From NCBI GenBank assembly GCA_963575745.1, contig CAUYUJ010008602.1, positions 132,366 through 196,365 on the forward strand: 64,000 nt of DNA, in the 5' to 3' direction. Position numbers and translations under genes: made by a program. Numbering within the stretch: position 1 is the first letter of the stretch; each line of letters starts with the position of its first letter. Below, in pieces: positions 9,140 to 19,464 of this stretch. This DNA is from Prorocentrum cordatum (lineage: Eukaryota; Sar; Dinophyceae; Prorocentrales; Prorocentraceae). The notes under the pieces were generated by a model, which was given only the letters and a program-made list of their open reading frames with translations, was not told where the DNA came from and did not search any database.

Positions 9140-10240
9140 GAATCTTTCCTTTAGGGGTGGAAGGTCCCCAGGTGACTGGGCTTTGAAGCGCAGCCATTAA
9201 CAAATGGGTTCCGAACCATGGCGCGCATCGTTCGGCGCCCACCCGTGGGCCTCAAGCCTGACCATGGGGATACATCTCCAATGGCGGACGGTGGAGAATG
9301 GCAAGGTGCCAGTGACGAGCGCTCGAGATGTGGAAACAGATGGCAGGGGCGCGGCCGCAGGTTTAGAGGGGAGACAAGATGACTGAGGATGGCCGGAGGG
9401 AAACACAGAGATGGAGGACGAGCCAAGCCAGGACAGGAGGATAGAGGAGTGCAGCTAGGAATCTGGCAAAGAGCACAGAAAAGGGGGGGAAGCGCGTAGC
9501 TGGATTCAGGAAGGTCCGGCGGAGAGGGACGATGGCATCACCCAGCGCGACGCCATCCCCGACAGCCTGAGTAGCGCGGCGGACTCCCAACGATGATGTT
9601 CACGTGATTAGCTGCTGCCGTGAGCTTTGCATTCATGGCAGTGGTGTGCGCTGATGGGGCCGAGCGCACGCAAAAAGCGTCGTAAACACACACTGCGAAA
9701 CGCCACACAGTGAGGCGCGAAGATTTCTGGCAAAAGCGGCATATTTCTTCACACCCCGTCTTCGCCAGGAAACCGTGCAATTCATTGGTCCGAAGCACTC
9801 TTTGTGTTGCGCGCCCAGCATCTCAATATCATTGCTCTGTGCTGCCCTGCGTGCTCACGCCTTCAATCGAAACATGCTTGATGGACCTACCAGGGAAAGG
9901 GGGGAAATTCTGTCCAAAACAGCCTTTTGCTACAGCATTTCCCCCTCGGGCGTTCCGAAGGGGATTCGCGCGCCTCGGACGGCCCTTCTCCCGAAGCCAG
10001 CGCAGAACAGTTGCAACATGGACCGGCAACGGGGATCCGGGGGACGGGGAGGAGGAGGAGGAAGAGGCGGCCTGGACGTTTGCGAGTGCCCGCGTGGCCC
10101 ACCGGAGCGCCCCTGACCGGGAAGCCCACGCTTCAAAGGTCGGTCTGACTCCCGGGTGGCTGCCGCACGAGACGCGGCGCCCTGGCGCGAAAGCCAGATG
10201 TCACGTAATCCAGAAACCCTTGTAATGAGGACACGAGGTC
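9140..10240. other. no gene recognised
   Basis: Unique-looking sequence with only short ORFs. No motif, repeat partner or splice-bounded exon was seen. It could be decayed transposon, since a LINE endonuclease remnant on the minus strand lies just to the right. Confidence 0.4.
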
Positions 10241-10243
10241 GTT

Positions 10244-10302
10244 TCAAAGCAGTCCCCCGGGACTGCTTTGCGCTTCAAAGCAGTCCCCCGGGACTGCTTC
10301 GA
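10244..10302. repeat. tandem pair of perfect palindromes
   Basis: Two copies of AAAGCAGTCCC-CC-GGGACTGCTT separated by a few bases. Each is a near-perfect 11-bp-arm palindrome with a 2-base centre. They could form cruciforms or bind a dimeric protein; function unknown. Confidence 0.7.
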
Positions 10303-10473
10303 ACGCTGCCCTCACGAGGCGACATGGGGGGCAGAGGGACCGTGCCAATGCGTGCGCGCAGCCAGTATAGAGTACGTTTAGCAACCGCTGCCTCGCGGAG
10401 CGAGGTGAGGGCGGAGCGGAGCTGGGAAAACAGCAAGTGCCCTGCCGACCGGAAGTGTGCCCAACCCTCTGGC

Positions 10474-11180
10474 TCAGGCTCGGGGCCGACTGGAGCGGTG
10501 GCTGGGATGCGCGGGGGGGCGCCTAAGCTGGGAGAGGAGGACTTCGCGCCCCAGGTCTGCCGAGAGCGTGACAGGCCTGTGCCCCGCCAGCGCTGCAGTC
10601 TTGAGTTCCTGATCCACCCGGACCCTTGAGACCAGCGGGACCAGTCCGCGAGAGACCAGGGAGAAGTCAATCGTAGAGCGGGTTTTCCTGGTGAGCTGCG
10701 TGCAGTGGGGCGGGGCCACAGCGCCGAAGCCACGACGCTCGCAAAAATCTGTGCTGGAGAGGAGAGAGGGACACACATTGAAACCGGCGCCTACGATCAT
10801 ACCCATGGCACTGTGGTGTTGGATGATGCCGAGGTGGCTAAGCAAAGCACGGTTCTCAGCACTGAGTCGGACCACCGGGTGGAGGTAGAGCGAGACAAAG
10901 ATCGCAAGCGAAAAGCGAGCGAGCCGCGAGACGTCGGGGGAGTGAGAGACCGTAGAGGGGAGTGGTGAGAGACCAACATCTTCCGCCTTGGCGGACCAGG
11001 ATCGCAACGCCGCCTTCGGGGCGATCGGCCTCAGAGCGGCTAGCAGGGGAAAAAACGGAGTACCACCCGAGACGCTTGCACGTCTCAGAAGCAAGCTTCG
11101 GACCGTGAGCGTCAACCAACAGGGCCTCCTGGAGATTCAGGACCCGGCAAGAATCAAGGCGCCCAAATTCTAAGAGCGGG
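10474..11180 (-). pseudogene. decayed LINE apurinic-like endonuclease (EEP) domain
   Basis: Reading the minus strand from about 11180, the order of LINE endonuclease motifs is visible. First comes LQEALLVDAHGPKLASE, then EGGVAILVRQGG (the GGVA block). After a change of frame come MIVGAGFNV (for GDFN), STIDFSLVSRGL and HRPVTLSAD (for SDHxP). The frame changes between the first and second half, and the Asp of GDFN is Ala, so the piece is not functional. The family resembles the endonuclease of the complete LINE at 13344-19668 but is clearly diverged. No RT follows, so only a fragment remains. Confidence 0.75.
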
Positions 11181-11504
11181 ATGCGGAGGTTTGGAGTACC
11201 ATGGAAAGCAACATCTGGTACTCGCCAGGCCGGCCCGGCTGTTGGCCAGCGTCACCCCGGCGACCAGCGCCCATCAGCTTCCGCCGTGGCGTCCGTGTTT
11301 CCATCCAATTCGTCCCCGGGCTGGGTGCCCTTGTCGGCTCCGGTCGCGATGTTTTACAATGTTGCGATGTTTGACGCGACGTTGGATCTCAGGGGAGGAG
11401 GAGAGGTGAGGGTGGATGGGGTTTTTGCGCTAGGCCATTTCAGTCAGCACGGCCCTGGGGGGAGGGCGGAGGAGGGGGACGGAAGGAGCGGGGAGGAAGG
11501 AGGG

Positions 11505-11560
11505 GGATGAGGAGGAGGAGGAGGAGGAGGAGGAGGAGGAGGAGGAGGAGGAGGGAGATG
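11505..11560. repeat. (GAG)n microsatellite
   Basis: Short polypurine triplet run. 11181-11504 upstream has no recognised gene. Confidence 0.9.
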
Positions 11561-11594
11561 ATGAGGAGGATAAGGCGAAGGGATGAGTGTCGGC

Positions 11595-11775
11595 GGCAAC
11601 GATAGGGGCGATGGGCACGGTTGGACAAATCGACCCCCCAATCGTCCATTTATCGCCGATAGGGGCCCGATGGCCCCAACCTACCCAGGAGCGTGCGGAT
11701 TGACTCTCGGGGGCTTATCGCCGATTTATCGGCGATGTATCGCCGATTCCAGGTCGATATATCACCCCCTATGCC
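11595..11775. repeat. dispersed repeat family F, copy 2
   Basis: Same block order as 179-370 and 63775-63950, including TATCGCCGATAGGGGCCCGAT and GTATCGCCGATTCCAGGTCG. 11776-12240 beyond it has no recognised gene. Confidence 0.7.
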
Positions 11776-12239
11776 AGTCCCACTACCGTCGACCATCATG
11801 AGTGAGGAGGGCGGGATGGAGCCGCGGGCAGGGAGGACGGGGAGAAGGGTGAGGCTGTCAGACCGCGGCGGCCGTGTTAGGCCTTGTTATTGTCTCGACT
11901 GTTTGCGGATGCAGCGGACGTGGTGGGCTTGGACGGCACGCAGCATGCTTGGAGCTCACGTTTTCGCTTGCGGGGTGGGGTGGTGTACTGGATTGCCGGT
12001 CGCTAAAACGCCTCCAGTGTTGGCAGCGGGGAAGGCCTTGGTTGCGCTCAGTCAGAGCGGTGTCTCTGTCAGTGCCGTGAAGTTTTTGCCACCCGTGCCG
12101 TCCAGGCCCACAGGCGAGACGTTGAAATGAGGAGCAGCTCGGATTCGGAAGGGGCTCGCTGTTGCTTGGGTCCTTCTGCGATCATTCCTCTAGCGTTCCT
12201 CGTGCATACTGGCGCCTCTGGGGCCAGGGTAGGCCAGAC

Positions 12240-12870
12240 CTATGCTGGAATACCTGGGCGCCGACTTGGAGCAGTATCGGAACCTCATGCGAGGACGATT
12301 GTTGTTCGTTACGTCATTTACAAAGGATCGTGGCCTCGGGGACGCGACTCAGGCGTACGTTGCGGGGGATCATCGCCTCGCAGATGCGAATCTGGCGAAA
12401 TTGATGTGGACTGTGGTTTCGGGGGCGCGAACCTGGCGCCATCTGTAAAGGGATCGTCGCCTCTCGGGGACACGAACATGTTGTAAATTACTAAGGATCG
12501 TGGCCTTGGGGGCACAAACGGGGCGTAATTTACAAGGGGATTGTTGACTCGGGGACGCGAAGTTGGTGCGATGTTTGAGAAATCGTCGGCCCTGAACGTG
12601 CACACACTGCAATGTTTGAAGATGTTGTAGCCTTGGGGGCGCGAACCTGGGATAAGTTATGAGGGCTCGTGGCCTGGGGGGGCGCGGCTGCGGGGCAACT
12701 TGCAGGGCGAGTGGCCTCAGAGGCGCGACTCCTTGTGGAAGGTGCAGGGGGCCGTGGCCTCGGGGGCACGACACGTGATGTAATTTGCTGGGGCCCGCGG
12801 CCTCGGGGGCGCGAGCCCAGTGGAATCCACAGAAGGCGATTGCTTCGGGAACGCGCATCTGCTGTGCTTT
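12240..12870. repeat. degenerate minisatellite, unit about 45-65 bp
   Basis: Repeated core GGATCGTGGCCTCGGGGRCGCGAA with AT-rich spacers, about 11-12 diverged units with variable spacing. ORFs through it are by-products. 12871-13327 shows no gene apart from an 18-G run near 13229. Confidence 0.75.
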
Positions 12871-13327
12871 CACATGTCTCGGGGCCCCTGGGGGAGTTCT
12901 GGGAGCTCCTTGGGTGTGGCTGGGGCAGTGCTCCTCCCCACCCGCCCACCCTCCGCCCCCACCCTCTTTCGCGCGGACAGGAAATTTTGAGCAGAAGCAG
13001 GAATTGGAAACAGAACATCGGGAACTGGAAGTTTGTACCAGATGCAGGAAGCTTTAGCCGCGACGCCTGGTGGCCTCAAGGGAGCCAGCAGATCTGGCGT
13101 TCCTCATGGTAGTAGTTTGACTGCACCCCCATGCTGCCCCAAGAGGTGCCTTGAGCGATGCGCGACCTGGCTGGGCCCACACTGCGGCCGGATCACGCTA
13201 GTGTTGTACCGCGCGGGCAGTTCTCGTACGCGGGGGGGGGGGGGGGGGGCCCGCCCGGGCGCAGATGGGAGGCGGGCGGGCGGGAGAAGGTTTGTCTCAA
13301 TCTTCCTGCCCCCTCCTCCCCCTCCTC

Positions 13328-13343
13328 GTCCTGTTCTTTCCTC
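13328..13343 (+). repeat. left target-site duplication of the LINE
   Basis: 16 bp, GTCCTGTTCTTTCCTC, repeated exactly at 19669-19684. The bases outside differ (C at 13327, T at 19668), and the spliced leader begins at the very next base. Confidence 0.85.
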
Positions 13344-13365
13344 TCCGTAGCCATTTTGGCTCAAG
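13344..13365 (+). other. dinoflagellate spliced leader (relict in DNA)
   Basis: Exact match over 22 nt to the conserved leader that is trans-spliced to dinoflagellate nuclear mRNAs: T at the variable first position, then CCGTAGCCATTTTGGC and TCAAG. It is not followed by a GT donor (next bases ATGATT), so this is not an SL RNA gene. It is a leader copied back into DNA. An ATG follows immediately at 13366, but that frame is a shadow of ORF1. Confidence 0.95.
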
Positions 13366-13517
13366 ATGATTGGTTCCCCTGGGGACCGCACGGATACCGC
13401 TAGTCCGCGGCCAGACCACCGCTCGCCTTCACCGTGGGAGTTGGGCGCCCACACCCAGTCCTTTCCAGATCGCGCTGCCACGGCCCACCGTGTGTGCTGC
13501 TGCCTGGCGTCGTGGAG

Positions 13518-14621
13518 ATGCCACCGCCGCATTACCGTTCGGAGCAGGCGCTTCCTTGGTACTGCAAGAGCTGCTGCGGGCCTTCGGGGAGACCGTGGTG
13601 GAATCATGCAGAGGCGCGGCAGTGTGCGAAGTGCAAGCTGGGCAAGGGACTGGTCTTCCACAGCGTGCGCCAGCCCTCGGCCCCCTCCCAGCGGAAGAAG
13701 GGCAATCAGGGCGGCAGCGGCAACGGCTACTGGGACGACTCCGTCAAGGTGGCCAAGCTCAAGTCCGAGCTCGCCGAGGCCCGCAAGCGGCTTGCCGCTG
13801 TGCAGAGGCCGCCGCCTGGCGGGGAGGACGTGCAGATGGAGCCGGCCGCGGACGGTGACGGCCCCGAGTCCGTCGCCAAGGACAGGCTACGCGAGGTCGG
13901 CGATCTCATCGGCAAGCTCAAGGGCATCTCCGAGCCGTCGGTCGTGGCCACGCGCGACAAGCTGCTGGCAGAGCAGGCCGAGCTGCGTGCTAAGGTGGCG
14001 GAGTCCCGACCGCTCGGACAGCGCTTGCGCGAGATGGGAGCTCAGTTCACCAGGCTGCAGAAGCTGCGCGACGACCAGCAGACCAAGCTCGATGGGCTGC
14101 AGGCGCAGATGCGCGACCTGCAGGAGAAGGAACGGCTCACCCGGGACAAGCTGGCGGCCCTCGACGCTAGCATGGAGGAGCTGGACCAGGAGCGCAAGAG
14201 GCTTCAAGGGCAGGTTCCGACGCCTGGCGACAAGGCGTCGCTCGACGAGCCGATCAAGGGGGTTGGTGCCACGCTCGAGGGCCTCGGGATCTTGCTCCAG
14301 AGCCTGGGCGCCGATCACCAGCTGTCGGGCAGCCTCGCGGCGAGCTTCCAGGAGCTGCAGAGGTTGCAGGAGGAGGAGGCGGCAAAGTTGGCTGCCCAGA
14401 GGGCGCAGGCTGATGCTGGGGCCGAGGCTGGTCCCAACGTCGAGCAGGCCGAGCGGCAGGACGACGCGGCAGCGCCTCGCACACCCCAGCCATCTGCCTT
14501 CTCCGACGACCCTGAGTTCATGGAGGAAGTCGTTGCGGCTGGGGGCGAGAAGCACAGGCTGGAGGAGATCTTCATGCGTTGGGGTGCCAAGGTCAAGAAG
14601 CCCAGGCTTACCCCTGCCTAG
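13518..14621 (+). CDS. LINE ORF1 protein: zinc finger plus coiled coil
   Basis: 367 residues from ATG 13518; the frame is also open from an earlier ATG at 13434, but 13518 gives the cleaner N-terminus. Near the start is a RanBP2-like zinc-ribbon pattern (WYCKSC ... WWNHAEARQCAKC). A basic QRKKGNQGG stretch follows. Then come about 150 residues of heptad-rich coiled coil (VKVAKLKSELAEARKRLAA; LDGLQAQMRDLQEKERL; MEELDQERKRLQGQ) and an acidic/Ala-rich tail. This is the expected design of a LINE RNA-binding, self-associating ORF1p acting as chaperone in the ribonucleoprotein. The stop TAG (14619-14621) is two bases before the ATG of ORF2, which suggests termination-reinitiation. Confidence 0.8.
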   Translation: MPPPHYRSEQALPWYCKSCCGPSGRPWWNHAEARQCAKCKLGKGLVFHSVRQPSAPSQRKKGNQGGSGNGYWDDSVKVAKLKSELAEARKRLAAVQRPPPGGEDVQMEPAADGDGPESVAKDRLREVGDLIGKLKGISEPSVVATRDKLLAEQAELRAKVAESRPLGQRLREMGAQFTRLQKLRDDQQTKLDGLQAQMRDLQEKERLTRDKLAALDASMEELDQERKRLQGQVPTPGDKASLDEPIKGVGATLEGLGILLQSLGADHQLSGSLAASFQELQRLQEEEAAKLAAQRAQADAGAEAGPNVEQAERQDDAAAPRTPQPSAFSDDPEFMEEVVAAGGEKHRLEEIFMRWGAKVKKPRLTPA

Positions 14622-14622
14622 C

Positions 14623-17600
14623 ATGGCTCCACGGCGATGTTTTGCGTGTCTTGTGTGGTTCGTCCTCCTATGTCGCACCATGGCTTCGGTTTCAAGTATC
14701 ACCACCGTGAACGTGTCCTCGGGCGGCCCGCTCGTCGATTTCCTGCCCACGTGCTCGAGTTTATGCATCGCGGTGCAGGAACATCATGCCAAGGCCGAGG
14801 GCGATGCATTGGCGAAGTTGCAGAATAAAGTAAGAGCTGCTGGGTACCATGGTATATGGGAGCCCGCCCTACCTGGGCAGGGAGTTGGCAGCAGAGGCGG
14901 GGTTGCGGTGCTGGCCCCGCTGCGGGTGGTCATCACCAAACCCCCAGGCCTGGACAGTCACGTGCTGCAGGAAGGCAGGATGATGGCGGCCCATGTCCAC
15001 GCTGGGGTGAAGGGCGGCTTCGTCATGCTGTCGTGCTATTTCATTGTGGACGTCAAGCTGTCGCCCGAGAACCTGGCCATGCTGTACAAGCTGTACCAGT
15101 ATGTCAGGTCGCTGGAGGCCATGGGCGTACCTTGGATCGTAGGAGGCGATTTCAACATGGAGGTAGGCGAGCTCGGCCCGTTGTCCTGGCTCCAGTCGGC
15201 CAATGGCGTGGTGCTGGCGCCGAGAGAGCCGACTTGTCTTCAGAGCCTTCCTGGCCGCACCATTGACATGTTCATGGTTTCTTGCCGTTTACTGCCTCGC
15301 GTTCGGCAACCAGTGGTCGTCGACGCGGAGACGTGGCCGCATCTACCAGTGACCATGGAGCTCTCCGCCACGGCTTTTGACGCGAAGGTCAGGAGGCTTG
15401 TCGAGCCACGCGGCTTTCGGAGGCCGCCTGCGGCGGGGTGCGCGAGGTTCCCCCCCGACTGGGACCCGATTTTGGCGATCATCCAGAGCGCGTCGGACAG
15501 CGAGGGCATCACCAGGGCCTGGGACGTCGTGCTCAGCGGCATCGAGTTCGAGCTGCGGGGCCGCTACGACATCGTGAAGGACGTGGCGGGGTACTCCACG
15601 GTGCCAGGCCCCCCGACCTTCGAGCTGGCGAGTTTTCACCCTGTCGTGAAAGGTGCCTGGAGCAGGAGGTCGGCGGACACCCAGGCCTGGGCGCAGGCTG
15701 CGCGCTGGGCTCGTCACCTCAGGAGGGTTCGAGTGGCCTTGCAGAGCTTCGTGCTCCAGCTTCGTCCGCAGCAGGTCTTCGAGCTCGGCAGCGTCGGCGA
15801 GGCGCACGTCGATGGAGTGCCTGGCCTGGGCGATGGTGCACCCCCTGCTGCGGAGGTCGTCGGAGTGGCTGGTCTCTCCTCCGATGGTGGTCGGCCTCGG
15901 TCGAGAGCTCAGCGACACCAGCCCCCGCGACGTGCAGGCGAGGACCTATCGTGGGACGCCGTGCACTCCAAGGCGGCGCGCCACCTGCTGGAGTGCGAGA
16001 ATTTCTTCCAGAGAATCTGGCGGAGGAAGGGAGTCTGGCCGCACCTGGACGCCGAGGCCGTCGGCTTCTTCTCGCGTGGCATACTTGCCTTAGCGCAGGC
16101 AGACTTCGAGCAGCAGGTCGACCGCATCCTGAGTATCTCCTCCGATGCTGAGGCCAAGCATGAGAAGGCCGTGATGCAGAGCTGGAGGCAGTGGGCGCAG
16201 GCTGCTTTTGTGGCTGGAGCCAAGGGAGCTCACCGATTCATGAAGCCCAAGGCTCTCCAGGAGATCGTGGACGGAGGCAATGGGCTACAACATGGGTACG
16301 TACTGGCTGATCGTAAGCTTGAATATTGGGAAAGCTTCTGGGCGCGGCATGGCGGTGAGCTGGCTCGCCGACCTGTTGATGCTGACACTTGGGAGCAGCT
16401 GCCTAGGCTTGAGGCGGCCGACGTACTCAAGGCAATCCGTTGTTTCTCTTGGCAGACAGGCGTCGGGCAGATCAACATCGCGCCCAGGGCCATGGAGCAC
16501 CTCTCCCACGGGGCGCTGACGGCCATGGCGCGCCTCTTCGAGCGGTGCGAGCACCTCCTGCTGTGGCCAGACGGCAGATTCCTCTCGAAGCTCGTGAGAC
16601 TCCCCAAGCCAGGGGGTGGGGAGCGCCTGATTGTGCTGATGAACACGCTGGTCAGGATCTGGGGACGGGCGAGGCGGCCTGTCTCGGCAGCGTGGGAGAA
16701 GGCCCATGCGCTCCCAGAGGTCTGGGGCCACACTGGAGGCAAGTCGTCGAGTGATGCGGCCTTTGATTTGGCTCTCACCAAGGAGATGGCGACCCTGTGC
16801 GATGACGACGCCATCATTGTGCTGCTGGACATGCTCAAATGCTACGAGCTGGTCAGGCATGATGCCATTTTGTTGGAGTGCAGGGCCAATGGATATCCTA
16901 TGCGAATGGCGTTCATGCTTGTGCAGATGTACCAGCAGCTGCGTTCGGTGTACTCGTATTCTTCGTATTCAGTGGCGCGCAGGGCGTATCAGGGCATCCT
17001 GGCAGGCTGCACCCACGCCACTACGCTTCTCATGGTGTTGTTGACTCGCAGCATTCGCCAGACGATGTCGGTCGCTCCTCAGGTTCAGCCCAAGGACTTG
17101 GTGGACGACGTCGCGCTGTGCTGGGTCGGCAACGACCCGAGCGGGGTGCGAGAAATGGCCATTGCCACTCGTGCGTTCTGCAGGGCTGTCCGGCCCCTCG
17201 GGCTGGTGCTGCAGATGGATAAGTCTGGGCACCTAACGACGTCCAGGCGCACCAGCTACCACTTTCAGAAGTACGCTAGGCTGCTGAAGATCGCTGGCAA
17301 GAGGCACATGCGGTATCTTGGCCACGACCTAGCTGGGTCGTCGGCCACAAGGGCCGTGCAGAAGGGACGCCTGAAGGCCATGCACGGCAAGAAGGCCAGC
17401 GTTCGAGCATTGCAGAAGGGAGCAGGACGACAGCGGGCGGCTCGGCTCTGGGCCACGGGTGTGCTGCCATCCGTGGGGCACGGAGCCACGGTCAGCGGCA
17501 TCAGCGACACGGAGCTGCAGCAGATGAGGACCATGGCTGGCGTCTTCTGTGGCTACAAGGGGTCGGGCTCCCTGACGCTGTACCTGGCCGCGCAGCAGTG

Positions 17601-19464
17601 GAACTTCGACCCCATATTCCACGCTACCTTCAGCATCGTGGGGCAGTACGCGGCGTGGGTGTGGGATGGGCGTGTGACGCTCTCCCGACTGCAGCGGGCC
17701 TGGATGGGCTTGCGTGACTCCTGGGAAGCCCGCCACACTCACGTCACGTGGGCCAGTGCGCAGGGCCCGCTGTCGGCTTTGTGGTTGTCCCTCAGGAGAG
17801 TCAACTGGAACATGGCAAGTTCTACAATCTTGGTTGACGATGAGGGCCTGCATATCAGTTTGCTGCAGTATTGTCCCAGTGAGGTGCTGTTTTTCCTGCG
17901 TCGCAGCCTCGACCGTTGGCAGAGCCATCGTATCCTCGACCAGCTGCCTGAGGCGCCCCCAGCCGATGGTGACGGCAGGCGGCAGCAGCATGTGTGGCTT
18001 CGTGCGCTTCGACTGGGACACGCTTCCTTGGCGCCTGGCCACAGAGGGGCTCTGGCCAAGCTGCAGTCCAACGGGTTCTGGTCGCCGCAGCGCCGCATGC
18101 AGGCTGGCTACGGCGGCGACGGTTCGTGCGAGTTCTGCGGGGAGGCCTGCTGCGACCTCGAGCATGAGATCTTCGGCTGCAAGGTATTGCATCAGCAGCA
18201 GGAGGACGAGGAGACGGAGCCGTACCCCGAGGAGGTGGCCAAGAGGAGGAAGGACATCCTGGAGGCAGCCCCGTGGCGCGACGGGGGCCAGGTGCAGGAT
18301 TTCTCGGCCATCGACGTGCTCTACGCGATGCCCCTGAGGCCTGTTTTCAGGCCGCTGCCTGCCCGTGCTCAGGCTGAGCGCGAGTGGGGGGCGATCGACA
18401 TGCCGCGGCCGTCGAAGTTGTACGGGGACGGGTCCTGTCTTGAAAGTGATTTCCCTGAGGAACGGCGCTGTGGCTGGGCCGTCGTGGCATTGACCCGAGA
18501 CCTGTGGCCATACAAAGCTTTGTTCGGGAGCCTGGGGGGCCCTATCCAGACGGTGCCCAGGGCCGAGCGCGTTGCTGGTCTCAAGGCCCTGCAGAGGGCC
18601 CAGAGGCCAGCCACGTACGTGACTGATCATTTACAGCTGCAGGTCGAGGGAATGGCCTGGGAGGGTCGTCATGCTTCTGCCAGAGCGCCTCACGCGTCCA
18701 TCTGGCGGAGCATCCACGAGCTGTATAGAGGCGACCCTGTCAGGCCCGTGTTTGTTTGGACGAAGGCCCATCGGACCGTCATCGAGGGGTTTGATGCCTG
18801 CCTGGCTTCCCAGGAGCCCCTGGAGCATTTTTTCGGTAATATGTGGGCTGATGTTTTCGCCCGCGTGGCTGCGGCAGATTTCCTTGGTTCCACCTCCGTG
18901 GTCAAGGCTCACAAATTTTCTCTGCTTCGGGCCCAGGACACGATGCGTTGTCTGGCCTGGGCTGCCGAGCGTGTGGCCCGCCTCTCCACCCCGATACTCC
19001 GTGCGCCTCCGAAGGCTGTCTTTCGGCCCCGCCGTCCGCGGCGGCCGACCGATCACGACTTTGTGGTCTACGCTGGGGGAGCGATTCGCTGTCGTGCTTG
19101 CTGGAGGCTTGCAGCGACGGCTTCGTCGTTGAAGTCTCTGGCCTCCCGTGCTTGCGACCCCCAGGAGGTCGGGCCAGGACACCAGGTCCAGGCTTTGGAT
19201 CGAGTTTTGATCTGTGTAAAGTGCGGGGCGCACGCTGTGCGCCCCAATCGACTGTCGGTCGGCCTGTCTCGAGCGTGCAAGAGGGCTGGGACGGGGTCGG
19301 CGGGAGCTGGGAGTGGGGGGGACGGAGCCATCGCGTCGATGCTCGAGCAGGCTCGAAGGGGCCTGCATCCCAAGACGGGCGAGCCCCTCGAGCCGCTCGT
19401 CTTCTCGGAGCTCGGGGAGCCTGCGATGCCGCAGCAGGCGCCCGAGCCCGAGGCACCTGCATAG
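14623..19464 (+). CDS. LINE ORF2: endonuclease - reverse transcriptase - RNase H
   Basis: 1613 residues from ATG 14623. Endonuclease (EEP fold): QEHH (52-55), RGGVAVLAP, GGDFNME (D176), IDMFMVS and PHLPVTM. RT: KLVRLPKPGGGERLIVLMN, motif A LDMLKCYEL (D736), motif B YQGILAGCTHAT, motif C LVDDVALCW (D828-D829). A CCHC-type cluster follows the RT (CEFCGEACCDLEHEIFGC). RNase H: YGDGSCLES (D1269), RAERVAG (E1315), VTDHLQL (D1335), NMWADVFA (D1410). C-terminal CRAC and CVKCGAHAVRPN form another zinc site. All catalytic residues seen are intact. The enzyme should nick the target, prime from it and copy the element RNA. RNase H with an EEP endonuclease points to an I/RTE-like dinoflagellate clade; exact clade not determinable here. 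Confidence 0.93.
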   Translation: MAPRRCFACLVWFVLLCRTMASVSSITTVNVSSGGPLVDFLPTCSSLCIAVQEHHAKAEGDALAKLQNKVRAAGYHGIWEPALPGQGVGSRGGVAVLAPLRVVITKPPGLDSHVLQEGRMMAAHVHAGVKGGFVMLSCYFIVDVKLSPENLAMLYKLYQYVRSLEAMGVPWIVGGDFNMEVGELGPLSWLQSANGVVLAPREPTCLQSLPGRTIDMFMVSCRLLPRVRQPVVVDAETWPHLPVTMELSATAFDAKVRRLVEPRGFRRPPAAGCARFPPDWDPILAIIQSASDSEGITRAWDVVLSGIEFELRGRYDIVKDVAGYSTVPGPPTFELASFHPVVKGAWSRRSADTQAWAQAARWARHLRRVRVALQSFVLQLRPQQVFELGSVGEAHVDGVPGLGDGAPPAAEVVGVAGLSSDGGRPRSRAQRHQPPRRAGEDLSWDAVHSKAARHLLECENFFQRIWRRKGVWPHLDAEAVGFFSRGILALAQADFEQQVDRILSISSDAEAKHEKAVMQSWRQWAQAAFVAGAKGAHRFMKPKALQEIVDGGNGLQHGYVLADRKLEYWESFWARHGGELARRPVDADTWEQLPRLEAADVLKAIRCFSWQTGVGQINIAPRAMEHLSHGALTAMARLFERCEHLLLWPDGRFLSKLVRLPKPGGGERLIVLMNTLVRIWGRARRPVSAAWEKAHALPEVWGHTGGKSSSDAAFDLALTKEMATLCDDDAIIVLLDMLKCYELVRHDAILLECRANGYPMRMAFMLVQMYQQLRSVYSYSSYSVARRAYQGILAGCTHATTLLMVLLTRSIRQTMSVAPQVQPKDLVDDVALCWVGNDPSGVREMAIATRAFCRAVRPLGLVLQMDKSGHLTTSRRTSYHFQKYARLLKIAGKRHMRYLGHDLAGSSATRAVQKGRLKAMHGKKASVRALQKGAGRQRAARLWATGVLPSVGHGATVSGISDTELQQMRTMAGVFCGYKGSGSLTLYLAAQQWNFDPIFHATFSIVGQYAAWVWDGRVTLSRLQRAWMGLRDSWEARHTHVTWASAQGPLSALWLSLRRVNWNMASSTILVDDEGLHISLLQYCPSEVLFFLRRSLDRWQSHRILDQLPEAPPADGDGRRQQHVWLRALRLGHASLAPGHRGALAKLQSNGFWSPQRRMQAGYGGDGSCEFCGEACCDLEHEIFGCKVLHQQQEDEETEPYPEEVAKRRKDILEAAPWRDGGQVQDFSAIDVLYAMPLRPVFRPLPARAQAEREWGAIDMPRPSKLYGDGSCLESDFPEERRCGWAVVALTRDLWPYKALFGSLGGPIQTVPRAERVAGLKALQRAQRPATYVTDHLQLQVEGMAWEGRHASARAPHASIWRSIHELYRGDPVRPVFVWTKAHRTVIEGFDACLASQEPLEHFFGNMWADVFARVAAADFLGSTSVVKAHKFSLLRAQDTMRCLAWAAERVARLSTPILRAPPKAVFRPRRPRRPTDHDFVVYAGGAIRCRACWRLAATASSLKSLASRACDPQEVGPGHQVQALDRVLICVKCGAHAVRPNRLSVGLSRACKRAGTGSAGAGSGGDGAIASMLEQARRGLHPKTGEPLEPLVFSELGEPAMPQQAPEPEAPA

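Noticed and set aside
13344-13365. SL RNA gene
   Set aside because: The leader is followed by ATGATTGG, not by a GT splice donor and an SL RNA intron, and it stands at the border of a target-site duplication.
13366-14622. Frame starting at the ATG directly after the spliced leader, continuous with ORF2
   Set aside because: Over the ORF1 region it is Arg/Ser-rich shadow sequence, while the overlapping frame has a zinc finger and coiled coil. A real N-terminal extension of ORF2 is unlikely but not excluded.
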